From Gigaspora margarita (taxonomy: Eukaryota; Glomeromycota; Glomeromycetes; Diversisporales; Gigasporaceae): a stretch of 64,000 nt of DNA. The notes beneath the pieces were generated by a model. It did not search any database, was not told where the DNA came from, and saw only the letters and a program-made list of their open reading frames with translations. The DNA lies in NCBI GenBank assembly GCA_009809945.1, contig WTPW01000338.1, positions 345,078-409,077 on the forward strand, given 5' to 3'. Positions 33,160 to 43,113 of this stretch are shown here, in pieces; within the stretch, counting starts at the first letter, position 1; each line of letters starts with the position of its first letter. The position numbers were made by a program, and so were the translations under genes.

Positions 33160-33717
33160 TTATCCAAGGACTAGTATATGGATATATATATAATCGTATT
33201 GGTATGGTATAATAATAATGGTTAAGATAGACATACAGCTAGCCAGAAAGGAAAATCGTTAAATAAAACGAATTATCTAAAAAAACGACAACATTTAGAG
33301 TTGACGTTAAATATCTTGCGTACGACGTACGCATTTATATACTTGATTAAAATGTACCACTTCCTGTTTCCTAAACTATATTATAGTAACACGAACAACC
33401 GGATTCACTAAAAAATTCAAGACCAGTTGTAACACAAACGAATAAACTAACGCTTAAATCTGTAAAAGAAAATTTAAAACCAAAAACATGCATTACTTAA
33501 TTTTTATTATAAAATTGTATTTTTTTTCCAGCAAATGATCGGCATTACATGAAAATCCCCCCAAATTTAAGGCTTTTTTGCGAATAACGAATAACGAATA
33601 AAAATCTTCAAAAAATTCTCTCTTATTTCCACTTTTCTGATACTATATCTAGTAAAACACAAGAGCTGATCATTTGCACAGCCGAATAATTGTGGAAATC
33701 TCAAACTATTTTACGAG
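33160..33717. other. Intergenic upstream of the kinase
   Basis: Probable promoter side of the minus-strand kinase gene. Contains GCGTACGACGTACGC (33318) and CGAATAACGAATAACGAATA. No defined element. Confidence 0.35.
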
Positions 33718-34050
33718 TTATAAAAAACTAATCATAAAAAAGGCAAAAAATATCTTTTTGGAGCCATAAAAGTATATACTTTGAAAAATACCCATTATAA
33801 GAATGTTGATAATATTAGAATGGATATAAAAATTAGTGATACATTTTAGCAAATCATAGGCTTGTATTATGTGATTTATGAAATTATGATCACAATAATT
33901 TGAAAAGAACGATAATATGATATACTTGGTTATTGGGAATTTGTAGCTTTTAATTCTCAATTTTGAATCAGCAAAACTTGCATGTCGTATCTTTGCTATT
34001 GTAGTTAATACAGCCTCTGCTAAGTAATTATTTAGTTCAATGAGCTTTCT
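33718..34050 (-). pseudogene. Small conserved ORF, copy B
   Basis: An open frame of 110 codons runs from 34050: ..LIELNNYLAEAVLTTIAK.. to ..IINILIMGIFQS... The ATG seen in copy A is CTC here, so no start codon precedes the conserved part. It may be an exon with an upstream splice site or a dead gene. Many amino-acid differences from copy A argue against strong selection. Function unknown. Confidence 0.35.
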
Positions 34051-34080
34051 TCACTCACTACAAAAAAAACTGATTAGATA

Positions 34081-34458
34081 ATGATAAAAGTTATTTCAAT
34101 GTGTCAGTTGCAACGAGAACTATATCGTACATGTCAATTAGTTAAAAATCTAAATTTGCAATTAGATCTGAAGAAACAACGGAATTTTCGAAATTATTTA
34201 CAAGTAATTATAGATAATGAAAGCGATGAAGAAGATGAAATAGAAAATGTAGACACTATGTGTAAAGTTATTAATGAATGGATAGAAATGTTAGATGATG
34301 AGGAGTCTATTGAAGCGATTAAATCTCTAGATGACTTGCTTACCAAAATCATCATCCATGCCAAGAACCAAATGCAAATGGTTTTGGAAACTTTGTTCAA
34401 TGCTGATTTATTTATCCATTTGTTTAAAATTATTAGATTACTTTTTGAATTGTTATAA
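34081..34458 (+). CDS. Small acidic hypothetical protein
   Basis: 125 residues: MIKVISMCQLQRELYRTCQL.., then a Lys/Arg segment, an acidic stretch DNESDEEDEIENVD around residues 46-59, and an amphipathic helical C-terminus (..LDDLLTKIIIHAKNQMQ..). No membrane or signal segment is evident except a weakly hydrophobic end. Its counterpart at 23340 is broken by three indels, so at most this copy functions. An inner ATG (MCQLQRELYR) is an alternative start. Family not recognised. Flanked by the small minus-strand ORF on one side and ~1.7 kb without genes on the other. Confidence 0.5.
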   Translation: MIKVISMCQLQRELYRTCQLVKNLNLQLDLKKQRNFRNYLQVIIDNESDEEDEIENVDTMCKVINEWIEMLDDEESIEAIKSLDDLLTKIIIHAKNQMQMVLETLFNADLFIHLFKIIRLLFELL

Positions 34459-34756
34459 CTTTTTTTTATCATTATTATAACAGGACTGCGATTTTAACAC
34501 GATTAATAACAGTAAACATAATCTAAACAAGGCAAATATATTGCACTACAACATTCAAGAATTTATGAATTACAACCTGGTTTTCAACAAACATGGAACA
34601 AAAAAGAAAAACTTTAATAATGCGCTATATACAGTGAGCTTATTTTGATTTAATATTCATGTTGAATGGTCTGAAATTTTTAAATTATTCAAACATTATA
34701 TCAGTGACTAAGCTTTCAACAACATAAACATTTGATTTATAGAGGTCAATAAAGTA

Positions 34757-34891
34757 CCGTAAAAGATCATATACAAGATCCCCCATATATCAGATCCACC
34801 CTCATTTTTTACTAATTAATTTCTTTTTTTTACTAATTAATTTTTTTGGTGGAATGTAAGAGACCCGGGTCTTGTATATGATCTTTTACAG
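34757..34891. mobile_element. TA-flanked MITE (135 bp), absent from copy A
   Basis: CCGTAAAAGATCATATACAA at the left is mirrored by TTGTATATGATCTTTTACAG at the right, with TA on both sides (34755-34756, 34892-34893). Copy A reads ..TCAAGTACAGTACATG.. with one TA and no insert (about 24007-24022). TA duplication fits Tc1/mariner-type elements. Confidence 0.75.
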
Positions 34892-35400
34892 TACGGTACA
34901 TGTCTGAGCTAAAATTTAAATTGTATTTAAAGAGATATTGTACAGTACTTAGAAAAACCTGGCTAAGTCATGGAGTCTACTATTGACCTTTTTGTTTAAA
35001 ATAATTTACTAACACACCATTTGAAACATTAAATTACTATTATAGTGAACTCGAGTGATCTAAATTGTAGTATTGAATTAATAAATATTGTTGAATTTTT
35101 TTTCAACTTGGTGGCTTCATAATAATAAGAGTCACTTACGCTAAATACTTCTATCCTTCTTGAAATTTCTTGAATTAAATAATTAATGCTAAATTCGAAC
35201 TCTACTGCTTGAAAAAAATAACATATCCTAATTTTACGCTAAGTTTATTTATTGTTCATCTGATCTGAATTAACAACACCGATTACCGGCATAAATTGGT
35301 TGATCTACAAAAATTTACCCAAATGCATCAAAATGGTAACTTTAACTTTGCTTTAGCCGACAAGCAAGTATAGTAAAATCCTAGCCGATCATTACTTGTT

Positions 35401-35592
35401 GTTCAAAAAAGAAATTCTAGAATGAATCCACGCTTTAGTGCTTATCTATATAGTAAAATACCTGGCTGATCTTTACTTGTGTCCCAAAAAGAAATTCTAG
35501 AATGAATCCACATTTTGTTCCAAAAAGAAATTCTAGAATGAATCCACATTTTGTTCCAAAAAGAAATTCTAGAATGAATCCACGTTTTATAT
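35401..35592. repeat. AAATTCTAGAATGAATCCAC minisatellite, copy B
   Basis: Four to five copies of a 36 bp unit (TGTTCCAAAAAGAAATTCTA followed by GAATGAATCCACATTT); the last ones are head-to-tail. Copy A has three with long spacers. The unit centre ATTCTAGAAT is a palindrome. The FILEFLFGTKCG-type minus frame is only this repeat. Confidence 0.7.
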
Positions 35593-35636
35593 AGGTTACA
35601 AGTATTATTAATTGCTTTATAGTAACAAAATATATA

Positions 35637-35800
35637 CAGTCAGGCCCCTCCTCCCTAAATGCACGTTCCATGAAACGCCCACCTAAATGCATGTCTTCGC
35701 TTATAGATTTTACCTCCCTAAATGCAATACCTCTCTAAGTGCATGTTTGGCTAAATTGTTACATATGGTCCCGCCGCATTGCATTTGAAAGGTCTGACTG
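35637..35800. mobile_element. pogo-like MITE (164 bp)
   Basis: CAGTCAGGCCCCTC at the left and GGTCTGACTG at the right are inverted and flanked by TA. Inside lie CCTAAATGCA and CTCTCTAAGTGCA motifs. CAGT ends with TA duplication fit pogo/Tigger. A degraded copy is in copy A near 24770. This best-bounded member explains the CTCTAAGTGCA clusters elsewhere. Confidence 0.65.
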
Positions 35801-36150
35801 TATATAAAGTCCTCAATTTTGCTTAATAAAGTTGAGTCAGAAATACCCGTTACTTTTAAACAAAGCGATAAACAGATAGTATTGCGATACACCAAAATTT
35901 CCTCTGTTTAGAGTTAACATCTATTTGTACATTGATGATTAAGATTTTTAAGTACCATAATTCTTTTAAAATAATCCAGAAGTATTAGAAGTAAATTATC
36001 CACCACGTAAAAACGATCAATTAAAACAAGCTGTAAATTATTAATTAAACAATCCGTTTAAAAAAATAGACTGAAACAAAATTTCAATTTATTAGAGGTC
36101 ATCTTGCTAAAATAGTCGCAATATCAGAATAATTTCTTTTTTTTCAAATT

Positions 36151-39100
36151 ATGACTTATCAGAGTGGATTTGAAAAGGATGAATACAAGGTATTCACTGA
36201 TCATAAAAGGTCTGCTGAAATAAGTGATGTTGGTGAAACATTTAACGTTGGTTCTTGTTATCAAAACTTTATTTATGATCAAAAATCTGCGAATATGGAC
36301 CATGCTTTTGGAATCAATAATGTTGGTAATTGTTATCAAAATGGAATTGTTATTGACAAGGATAAACATAATGCATTCATTTCTAACCAAAAATTAGTAG
36401 AGATGGGGCATGTTAATGGAATATTTGCTCTTGATAATTGTCACCAAAATGGACTTGAAGCATTCAGTTATTATCAAAAATTAGCAGAGATGGGCAATTC
36501 TATAATCAAACCTGATGATTATATAAAATTCAATTATTATCAAAAATCTGCAGAGATGGGCAACGCTGATGGAATAAATAACCTTGGAGATTGTTATCTG
36601 AATGGAATTGGTGTTGCGAAAGATGTGAATAAAACATTCAGCTGTTATAAAAAATCTGCAGAGATGGGCAACGCTGATGGAATAAATCACCTTGGAGATT
36701 GTTATCTAAATGGAATTGGTGTTGATAAGGCAACAATTTGTTATTTACTTACAAATGGAACTGAATATATGGCATTTATTCATTATCAAAAATCTGCAGA
36801 AATGGGGCACGTTAACGGAACGTATAATGTTGGTTATTGTTATCAAAATGGAATTGGAGTTGAAAAAGATGAACATAAAGCATTCATTTATTATCAAAAA
36901 TCGGCAGAAATGGGGCACGTTTATGGAACGTGTAATGTTGGTTATTGTTATCAAAATGGAATTGGCGTTGTAAAAGATGAACATAAGGCATTCATTTATT
37001 ATCAAAAGTCTGCTGATATTGGTCATGCTCTTGGAATAAATAATGTCGGTAATTGCTATAGAGATGGAATTGGTGTTGTAAAGGATGAACGTAAAGCATT
37101 CATTTATTATCAAAAATCTGCGGAAATGAGGCACGTTAATGGGACGTATAATGTTGGTTATTGTTATCAAAATGGAATCGGCGTTAGAAAAGATGAACAT
37201 ACGGCATTTATTTATTATAAAAAATCTGAAGAGATGGGGCACTCTGATGGGACGTATAATGTTGGTTATTGTTTTCAAAATGGAATTGGAGTTGAAAAAG
37301 ATGAACACAAAGCATTTATTTATTATCGAAAATCTGCAGAGATTGGACACGTTAATGGAACATTTCAAGTTGGTTTTTGTTATCAAAATGGAATTTGTGC
37401 CGAAAAAGATGAACGTAAGGCATTCATTTATTATCAGAAATCTGCAGAAATGGGGCACGTTAAGGGAACGTATAATGTTGGTTATTGTTATCAAAATGGA
37501 ATTGGCGTTGTAAAAGATGAACATAAGGCATTCATTTATTATCAAAAATCTGTTGATATTGGACATGTTTTTGGAATAAACAATGTCGGTAATTGTTATA
37601 GAGATGGAATTGGAGTTGTAAAAGATGAACGTACAGCATTCATTTATTACCAAAAATCTGCAGAGATGGGGCACTCTGATGGAACGTATAATGTTGGTTA
37701 TTGTTATCAAAATGGAATTGGAGTTGGAAAAGATGAACATAAGGCATTCATCTATTATCAAAAATCTGCAAATATTGGGCACTCTGATGGGGCGTATAAT
37801 GTTGGTTATCGTTATCAAAATGGAATTGGAGTTGAAAAAGATGAACACAAAGCATTCATTTATTATAAAAAGTCTGCAGAGTTTGGGCACGTTAATGGAA
37901 CATTTAAAGTTGGTTGTTGTTATAAAAATGGAATTGGAGTTGAGAAAGATGAACATAAAGCATTCATTTATTATAAAAAATTTGCTGATATTGGTCATGC
38001 TATTGGAATAAACAATGTCGGTTATTGTTATCAAAATGGAATTGGCGTTGTAAAGGATGAACATATGGCATTCTTTTATTATCAAAAATCTGCTGTTAAT
38101 GGTCACGCTTTTGGAATAAACAATATCGGTAATTGTTATAGAGATGGAATTTGGGTTGTAAAAAATGAACGTACAGCATTCATTTATTATCAAAAATCTG
38201 CTGATATTGGTCATGCTATTGGGATAAACAATGTCGGTAATTGCTATAGAGATGGAATTGGTGTTGAAAAAGATGAACATAAAGCATTTATTTATTATCA
38301 AAAATCTGCTGATATTGGCCATGCTATTGGAATAAACAATGTCGGTAATTGTTATAGAGATGGAATTGGAGTTGTAAAGGATGAACATAANNNNNNNNNN
38401 NNNNNNNNNNNNNNNNNNNNNNNNNNNNNNNNNNNNNNNNNNNNNNNNNNNNNNNNNNNNNNNNNNNNNNNNNNNNNNNNNNNNNNNNNNNNNNNNNNNN
38501 NNNNNNNNNNNNNNNNNNNNNNNNNNNNNNNNNNNNNNNNNNNNNNNNNNNNNNNNNNNNNNNNNNNNNNNNNNNNNNNNNNNNNNNNNNNNNNNNNNNN
38601 NNNNNNNNNNNNNNNNNNNNNNNNNNNNNNNNNNNNNNNNNNNNNNNNNNNNNNNNNNNNNNNNNNNNNNNNNNNNNNNNNNNNNNNNNNNNNNNNNNNN
38701 NNNNNNNNNNNNNNNNNNNNNNNNNNNNNNNNNNNNNNNNNNNNNNNNNNNNNNNNNNNNNNNNNNNNNNNNNNNNNNNNNNNNNNNNNNNNNNNNNNNN
38801 NNNNNNNNNNNNNNNNNNNNNNNNNNNNNNNNNNNNNNNNNNNNNNNNNNNNNNNNNNNNNNNNNNNNNNNNNNNNNNNNNNNNNNNNNNNNNNNNNNNN
38901 NNNNNNNNNNNNNNNNNNNNNNNNNNNNNNNNNNNNNNNNNNNNNNNNNNNNNNNNNNNNNNNNNNNNNNNNNNNNNNNNNNNNNNNNNNNNNNNNNNNN
39001 NNNNNNNNNNNNNNNNNNNNNNNNNNNNNNNNNNNNNNNNNNNNNNNNNNNNNNNNNNNNNNNNNNNNNGCATTCATTTATTATCAAAAATCTGCTGATA

Positions 39101-39849
39101 TTGGCCATGCTATTGGAATAAACAATGTCGGTAATTGTTATAGAGATGGAATTGGAGTTGTAAAGGATGAATATAAGGCATTCTTTTATTATCAAAAATC
39201 TATTGATATTGGCCATGCTATTGGAATAAACAACGTCGGTAATTGTTATAGAGATGGAATTGGAGTTGAAAAAAATGAACATAAAGCATTCATTTATTAT
39301 CAAAAATCTGCCGAGATGGGTCACTCTGATGGAACATATAATGTTGGTTGTTGTTATCAAAATGGAATTGGAATTGAAAAAGATGAACATAAAGCATTCA
39401 TTTATTATCAAAAATCTGCAGAGATTGGGCACGTTAATGGAACATTTCAAGTTGGTATTTGTTATCAAAATGGAATTGGAATTGAAAAAGATGAACATAA
39501 AGCATTCATTTATTATCAAAAATCTGCAGAGATTGGGCATGTTAATGGAACATTTCAAGTTGGTATTTGTTATCAAAATGGAATTGGAGTTGAAAAAGAT
39601 GAACATAAGACATTCATTTTTTATCAAAAATCTGCAGAGATGGGGCACGTAAATGGAACGTATCAAGTTGGTTATTGTTATCAAAATGGAATTGGAGTTA
39701 CGAGGGATATTAATAAGGCATTCAGTTATTATAAAATATCTGCAGAAATGGGCAATACAAACGGAATGTCTAAGATTAGATATTTTTACCGAAATGGAGT
39801 TGGAATAGAAAAAGATTTACAAAAAGCCAATTATTGGTATCAAATGTAA
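36151..39849 (+). CDS. Sel1-repeat protein
   Basis: A single open frame of 1232 residues, interrupted by an assembly gap (38391-39069) that keeps the frame. The first ~205 residues are degenerate units (FNVGSCYQN, GINNLGDCYLNGIGV). Then 15 units of exactly 36 residues precede the gap and 7 follow, of the form AFIYYQKSAEMGHVNGTYNVGYCYQNGIGVxKDEHK, the Sel1-like repeat of helix-turn-helix solenoids. The last unit is diverged and the protein ends ..ANYWYQM. No signal peptide, membrane segment or enzyme domain. Sel1 solenoids serve as adaptors; in these fungi they often accompany kinases, and a kinase gene follows after ~130 bp. Units come in two flavours (GTYNVGYCYQN and GINNVGNCYRD). The 5' end matches the truncated copy at 25225. 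Confidence 0.85.
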   Translation: MTYQSGFEKDEYKVFTDHKRSAEISDVGETFNVGSCYQNFIYDQKSANMDHAFGINNVGNCYQNGIVIDKDKHNAFISNQKLVEMGHVNGIFALDNCHQNGLEAFSYYQKLAEMGNSIIKPDDYIKFNYYQKSAEMGNADGINNLGDCYLNGIGVAKDVNKTFSCYKKSAEMGNADGINHLGDCYLNGIGVDKATICYLLTNGTEYMAFIHYQKSAEMGHVNGTYNVGYCYQNGIGVEKDEHKAFIYYQKSAEMGHVYGTCNVGYCYQNGIGVVKDEHKAFIYYQKSADIGHALGINNVGNCYRDGIGVVKDERKAFIYYQKSAEMRHVNGTYNVGYCYQNGIGVRKDEHTAFIYYKKSEEMGHSDGTYNVGYCFQNGIGVEKDEHKAFIYYRKSAEIGHVNGTFQVGFCYQNGICAEKDERKAFIYYQKSAEMGHVKGTYNVGYCYQNGIGVVKDEHKAFIYYQKSVDIGHVFGINNVGNCYRDGIGVVKDERTAFIYYQKSAEMGHSDGTYNVGYCYQNGIGVGKDEHKAFIYYQKSANIGHSDGAYNVGYRYQNGIGVEKDEHKAFIYYKKSAEFGHVNGTFKVGCCYKNGIGVEKDEHKAFIYYKKFADIGHAIGINNVGYCYQNGIGVVKDEHMAFFYYQKSAVNGHAFGINNIGNCYRDGIWVVKNERTAFIYYQKSADIGHAIGINNVGNCYRDGIGVEKDEHKAFIYYQKSADIGHAIGINNVGNCYRDGIGVVKDEHXXXXXXXXXXXXXXXXXXXXXXXXXXXXXXXXXXXXXXXXXXXXXXXXXXXXXXXXXXXXXXXXXXXXXXXXXXXXXXXXXXXXXXXXXXXXXXXXXXXXXXXXXXXXXXXXXXXXXXXXXXXXXXXXXXXXXXXXXXXXXXXXXXXXXXXXXXXXXXXXXXXXXXXXXXXXXXXXXXXXXXXXXXXXXXXXXXXXXXXXXXXXXXXXXXXXXXXXXXXXXXXXXXXAFIYYQKSADIGHAIGINNVGNCYRDGIGVVKDEYKAFFYYQKSIDIGHAIGINNVGNCYRDGIGVEKNEHKAFIYYQKSAEMGHSDGTYNVGCCYQNGIGIEKDEHKAFIYYQKSAEIGHVNGTFQVGICYQNGIGIEKDEHKAFIYYQKSAEIGHVNGTFQVGICYQNGIGVEKDEHKTFIFYQKSAEMGHVNGTYQVGYCYQNGIGVTRDINKAFSYYKISAEMGNTNGMSKIRYFYRNGVGIEKDLQKANYWYQM
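38391..39069. other. Assembly gap (679 N) inside the Sel1 array
   Basis: The left side ends ..GATGAACATAA and the right begins GCATTCATTTA, so whole units would give a length of 108k+1. 679 is 649+30: it keeps the codon frame but not the 36-residue period. The gap length is probably an estimate, and the true unit count is unknown. Confidence 0.9.
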
Positions 39850-39973
39850 ATAATTTATTTACAGCATATTTTATCTTTTTCGCTTTTTATCATTTTATAA
39901 TTATTTTTTTAAATTCTCAAAATAATAGGGAAAAAATTAGTTCACCAGGTAATTTGAGTTATTACTTGTTTAA

Positions 39974-41165
39974 TTTAAAGGAAATTGCAAATTTCATAAT
40001 TCATATTCTGTAGTTCTAAACGAACGTAAACAAAAGACTTATAATTATCAATTATTATGGATTGCTTATGGCGAATTTAAAGATATTCAAAAGATAGGTA
40101 AGGGTGGGTTTGCAACTGTATACCATGCAACCTGGATAGATCAAAATAACACACAAATAGACGTTGCGCTTAAGTTATTTCATGGATCAAAATCTTATCA
40201 AGATGAATTTGTAAAAGAGGTATATCTTTGTCTATTTGATTTTTACAATATTTAAAGAGTCAAATATTTAATATTTATTCATTCTGTCCTTAATATTTAT
40301 TCTGCCTATAACATTAAAGTTAAAAGCAAATTGCGATATTAGTTACAGTAATCCATCATTTTTAAAATTTTATGGAATATCAAGAGATAAAATTTCTGAT
40401 GACTTCATTCTAGTTTTAGAATTTGCGTCGATGGGGTCTTTGCGTCAAAATCTCCATAATATGTCACGAATGGAATGGAAGGATAAATTATTCTTGCTAT
40501 ACTGCATTGCTACTGATCTTAAGATAATTCATTCTCAAGATCTTATTCACAGAGATTTACATAGTGGCAATATTCTGCAGGATAATTTGAATAGTGCATA
40601 TATTGCAGATTTAGGACTTTCAATATCGTCTAATATAGCATTAAAAACAAATTCGGACGGAGTATATGGAGTTTTACCATACATTGCTCCTGAAGTTTTT
40701 GAAGGAAATCAATATACTACAGCTTCAGATATTTATTCATTTGCAATCATCATGTGGGAAATTTTATATGGAAAACCAGTAACTTACAATCGAGAGTTTG
40801 GACCAGAACTTCAATTGCAAATATGCTTAAATAATTTACGACCACATATTGATACAGAATCATGTTATGTAGATTTTATGAAAAAATGTTGGGATAAAGA
40901 GCCAAAAAATCGTCCATCAGCTCAAGAAGCTTATGAAACATTCACAAAATGGAAGGATGACGAAAGAATTTTATTAGAACTCTCCAAATCCGATCAAAAT
41001 ATAAGACAAATGATGGACTGTGATAATAACATTGAAGAAATTTATGAAAGCAAATTTATAACTACATATCAGTTAAACACAACCAATCGAAATTTAATTT
41101 TATTCGATACTAAAGAAATGATGTGCAGTAGATTCATACATGTTTCATCGTCATCTTTATGTTGA
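39974..41165 (+). CDS. Protein kinase (two exons seen, start unresolved)
   Basis: Exon with open frame from 39974 to 40219, intron 40220-40319 (GTATAT..TTAAAG), exon 40320-41165. The spliced frame reads ..LLWIAYGEFKDIQKIGKGGF|ATVYHATW.., then VALKLF with the ATP lysine, ..EFVKE|LKANC.., ..LVLEFASMGSLRQNL.., HRDLHSGNIL at 40548-40577, IADLGLS (DLG for DFG) at 40602-40622, ..LPYIAPEVF (APE) and SDIYSFAIIMWE. All core catalytic motifs are present. This is the typical Glomeromycotina kinase type. After the domain comes a ~60-residue tail without recognised motifs. No in-frame ATG precedes the glycine loop and an acceptor-like TTTAATTTAAAG ends at 39980, so a short upstream exon is missing. The Sel1 gene ends only ~130 bp upstream on the same strand. 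Confidence 0.82.
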
Positions 41166-43113
41166 AATTATTATCATTTGTCGGTATAGTTGAGAGCATG
41201 AGCTTATTAGAAATTTGCCTTAATTGGTATTTGACATTAGCAAAATTTGTGTACAATTTTTTAAATTATTTTAATCCAAAGTAACTGTATCAAAATTTTT
41301 TAAACAAGGCTTGGTGAACTGTTTTTAGGTACCTAACTTTCATTCAAACATCAGAATCAGTATGACCAAGTGTTTCACAAACTTTAATTAAAAGTAATGC
41401 AAGCATGTAGTATAATATTAATATTTAATATTTTTTTTTCTAATTTAAAGTGTAATAACTGAGACATAGCTACGCTAAAACTATAAACGGGGAGTTTTGA
41501 AAATTTTAAATTCTAATTGCTTATTATTTATAATTGATAAATTATTTATGTACTGATCTTAATGCATAAATAGCTGACATCGTGATTATTGAAATATGAC
41601 GTTATGGAATATGCCATTATTACATAATGATAAATTGTTTATTGCAATATTGTCATAATGTCTATTAACTTTACAGGTTATACCCTTTATCTGCGATCTT
41701 CTCCTTAACTTTTATTAATCAACTATAATAAATGCAAATGTTTATATTATTCGGTGATTTGGGAAGTTTCTCTATTTTCAGTTGAAGTTTCATTAAATTT
41801 TGGTGTTGACTCAAAGTTTCATTAGGAATAGGCTGTTTTAAAGTATTGTGAATTGCGATAATTGTTTTTGGACAATTAGATGGATCTTTATTGAACATTG
41901 TGGATATAAACCAGGAATTATTATTGGTCCGAAGAATTGAATGGTAGGATTATTCTAAAGTTATAGATGTCGAATGGTGAAAATTTTTTTTGATGACAGA
42001 ATCGATAAATTACCGACGTCGGCCGATAGCAAAAACTTATCGATTCAATCACAACAGTTTTCAAGTATCCCAGAAATTCAATGTTATTATAAATCCTGGA
42101 CAATTAGCCGAATGATTTTTCGGCTGATTCGGTTATGATAGGTGCATGCAAAATATATTTTATATTTATATTACATGTAACACTGTTCTGTAGATATTAT
42201 TAAAATGTCGACATTTAACATTAATAAATTTTCATTTGAATAATTGTTCAACATGTCTGGTGCGCTAAGTTTATATGAAAATTTATGGAAAATACTGTTC
42301 TTGTCAATTAATAAATCTTGACAAGAAATATAAAAAGGCACTGGATATAAAATAGACTTTATAAAAACATATTATACAAATATGTACTAATATTAAGAAA
42401 GTCAGATATAATCAATAATTTGTCGACAGGTTTAAAAACGCAGCTCAAGTTAAAATTCCAACAATCAAGATTTGTCGAAAATGTGTTAGGAATTATGATA
42501 AATTTATTATGCCAAACTATTCATGATTGTCGGTACCGTTCTGATGAAGAAACTAAAAATCAAAAGTGCTTCCAAAGCATTACATAAATTATATGAAGAA
42601 AAATTGGTCAAAGGGTTCTTTTTTTAGATCCTATCAGGAATGCGATGTTGTAATCTGTTACGTCTTAAGTGTTACAGTTTATACAACATGTTTAGTCACA
42701 AAATGCATGCAAAATATTTTGTTTAGCTTCACAAGGATCAATATTGTTTATTGTTTTTATTTTTATTTTTATCTTTATCTTGAAATATTGGTTATATTTT
42801 ATATATAAAATATCTAATAGACCATTGGAAGTGCATTAGTTAGTTAATTCATATTCATTCGTTGCACTCTCGTCTGAAATATGTGCCACGTTTGTGGAAA
42901 TCATGTAATGTTTGATGTTAAGGTTAGCGTTTATATTAGGATCGGCATCATATATAGTAGCTATTTTTTTTATCGCTGGTTTTACAAAAAGCGAATTCAC
43001 GTTAATACACAATCTAAAATTTATTATTCTTTGTCTACTTGATTCATATATTACTAAAATGATATATTTATTTAAATCATGTTTTAAACTGTTAAAAGCA
43101 CTTATTTATTTAA
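41166..43113. other. Intergenic
   Basis: No supportable gene. A small hairpin AATCGATAA..TTATCGATT lies at about 41998-42045. The 60-80 codon frames here are Ile/Phe/Tyr-rich, as expected from AT-rich noncoding DNA. Confidence 0.4.

Larger units (their letters stand above)
34460..36150. other. Intergenic between small ORF and Sel1 gene
   Basis: Shared with copy A. Holds the B-only MITE 34757-34891, the minisatellite 35401-35592 and the pogo-like MITE 35637-35800. The last ~340 bp before the Sel1 ATG should contain its promoter, but I see no defined motif. Confidence 0.4.
25718..36270. repeat. Tandem segmental duplication, copy B
   Basis: Direct copy of 13548-25390. It starts at ATTATAAAAATGCATATGAT and homology ends inside the first Sel1 codons at ..NVGSCYQN (about 36267). 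Unlike copy A it keeps a complete kinase-TPR gene. B-only insertions are about 26410-28508, 28651-28930 and 34757-34891. Confidence 0.85.

Noticed and set aside
35435..35692. ORF with repeated FILEFLFGTKCG
   Set aside because: Reading of the 36 bp minisatellite.
38324..39121. Three ~245-codon ORFs over the gap
   Set aside because: They consist of N bases.
36710..39652. Several 87-132 codon plus-strand frames (..ELELKKMNIKHSFIIKNLQ..)
   Set aside because: Second-frame translations of the same Sel1 repeats.
36745..39684. 979-codon open frame antisense to the Sel1 gene
   Set aside because: It is a mirror of the 108 bp repeats; the repeated codons happen to avoid stops on the other strand. It has no start context, no family features, and is mostly Ile/Asn/Ser repeats.
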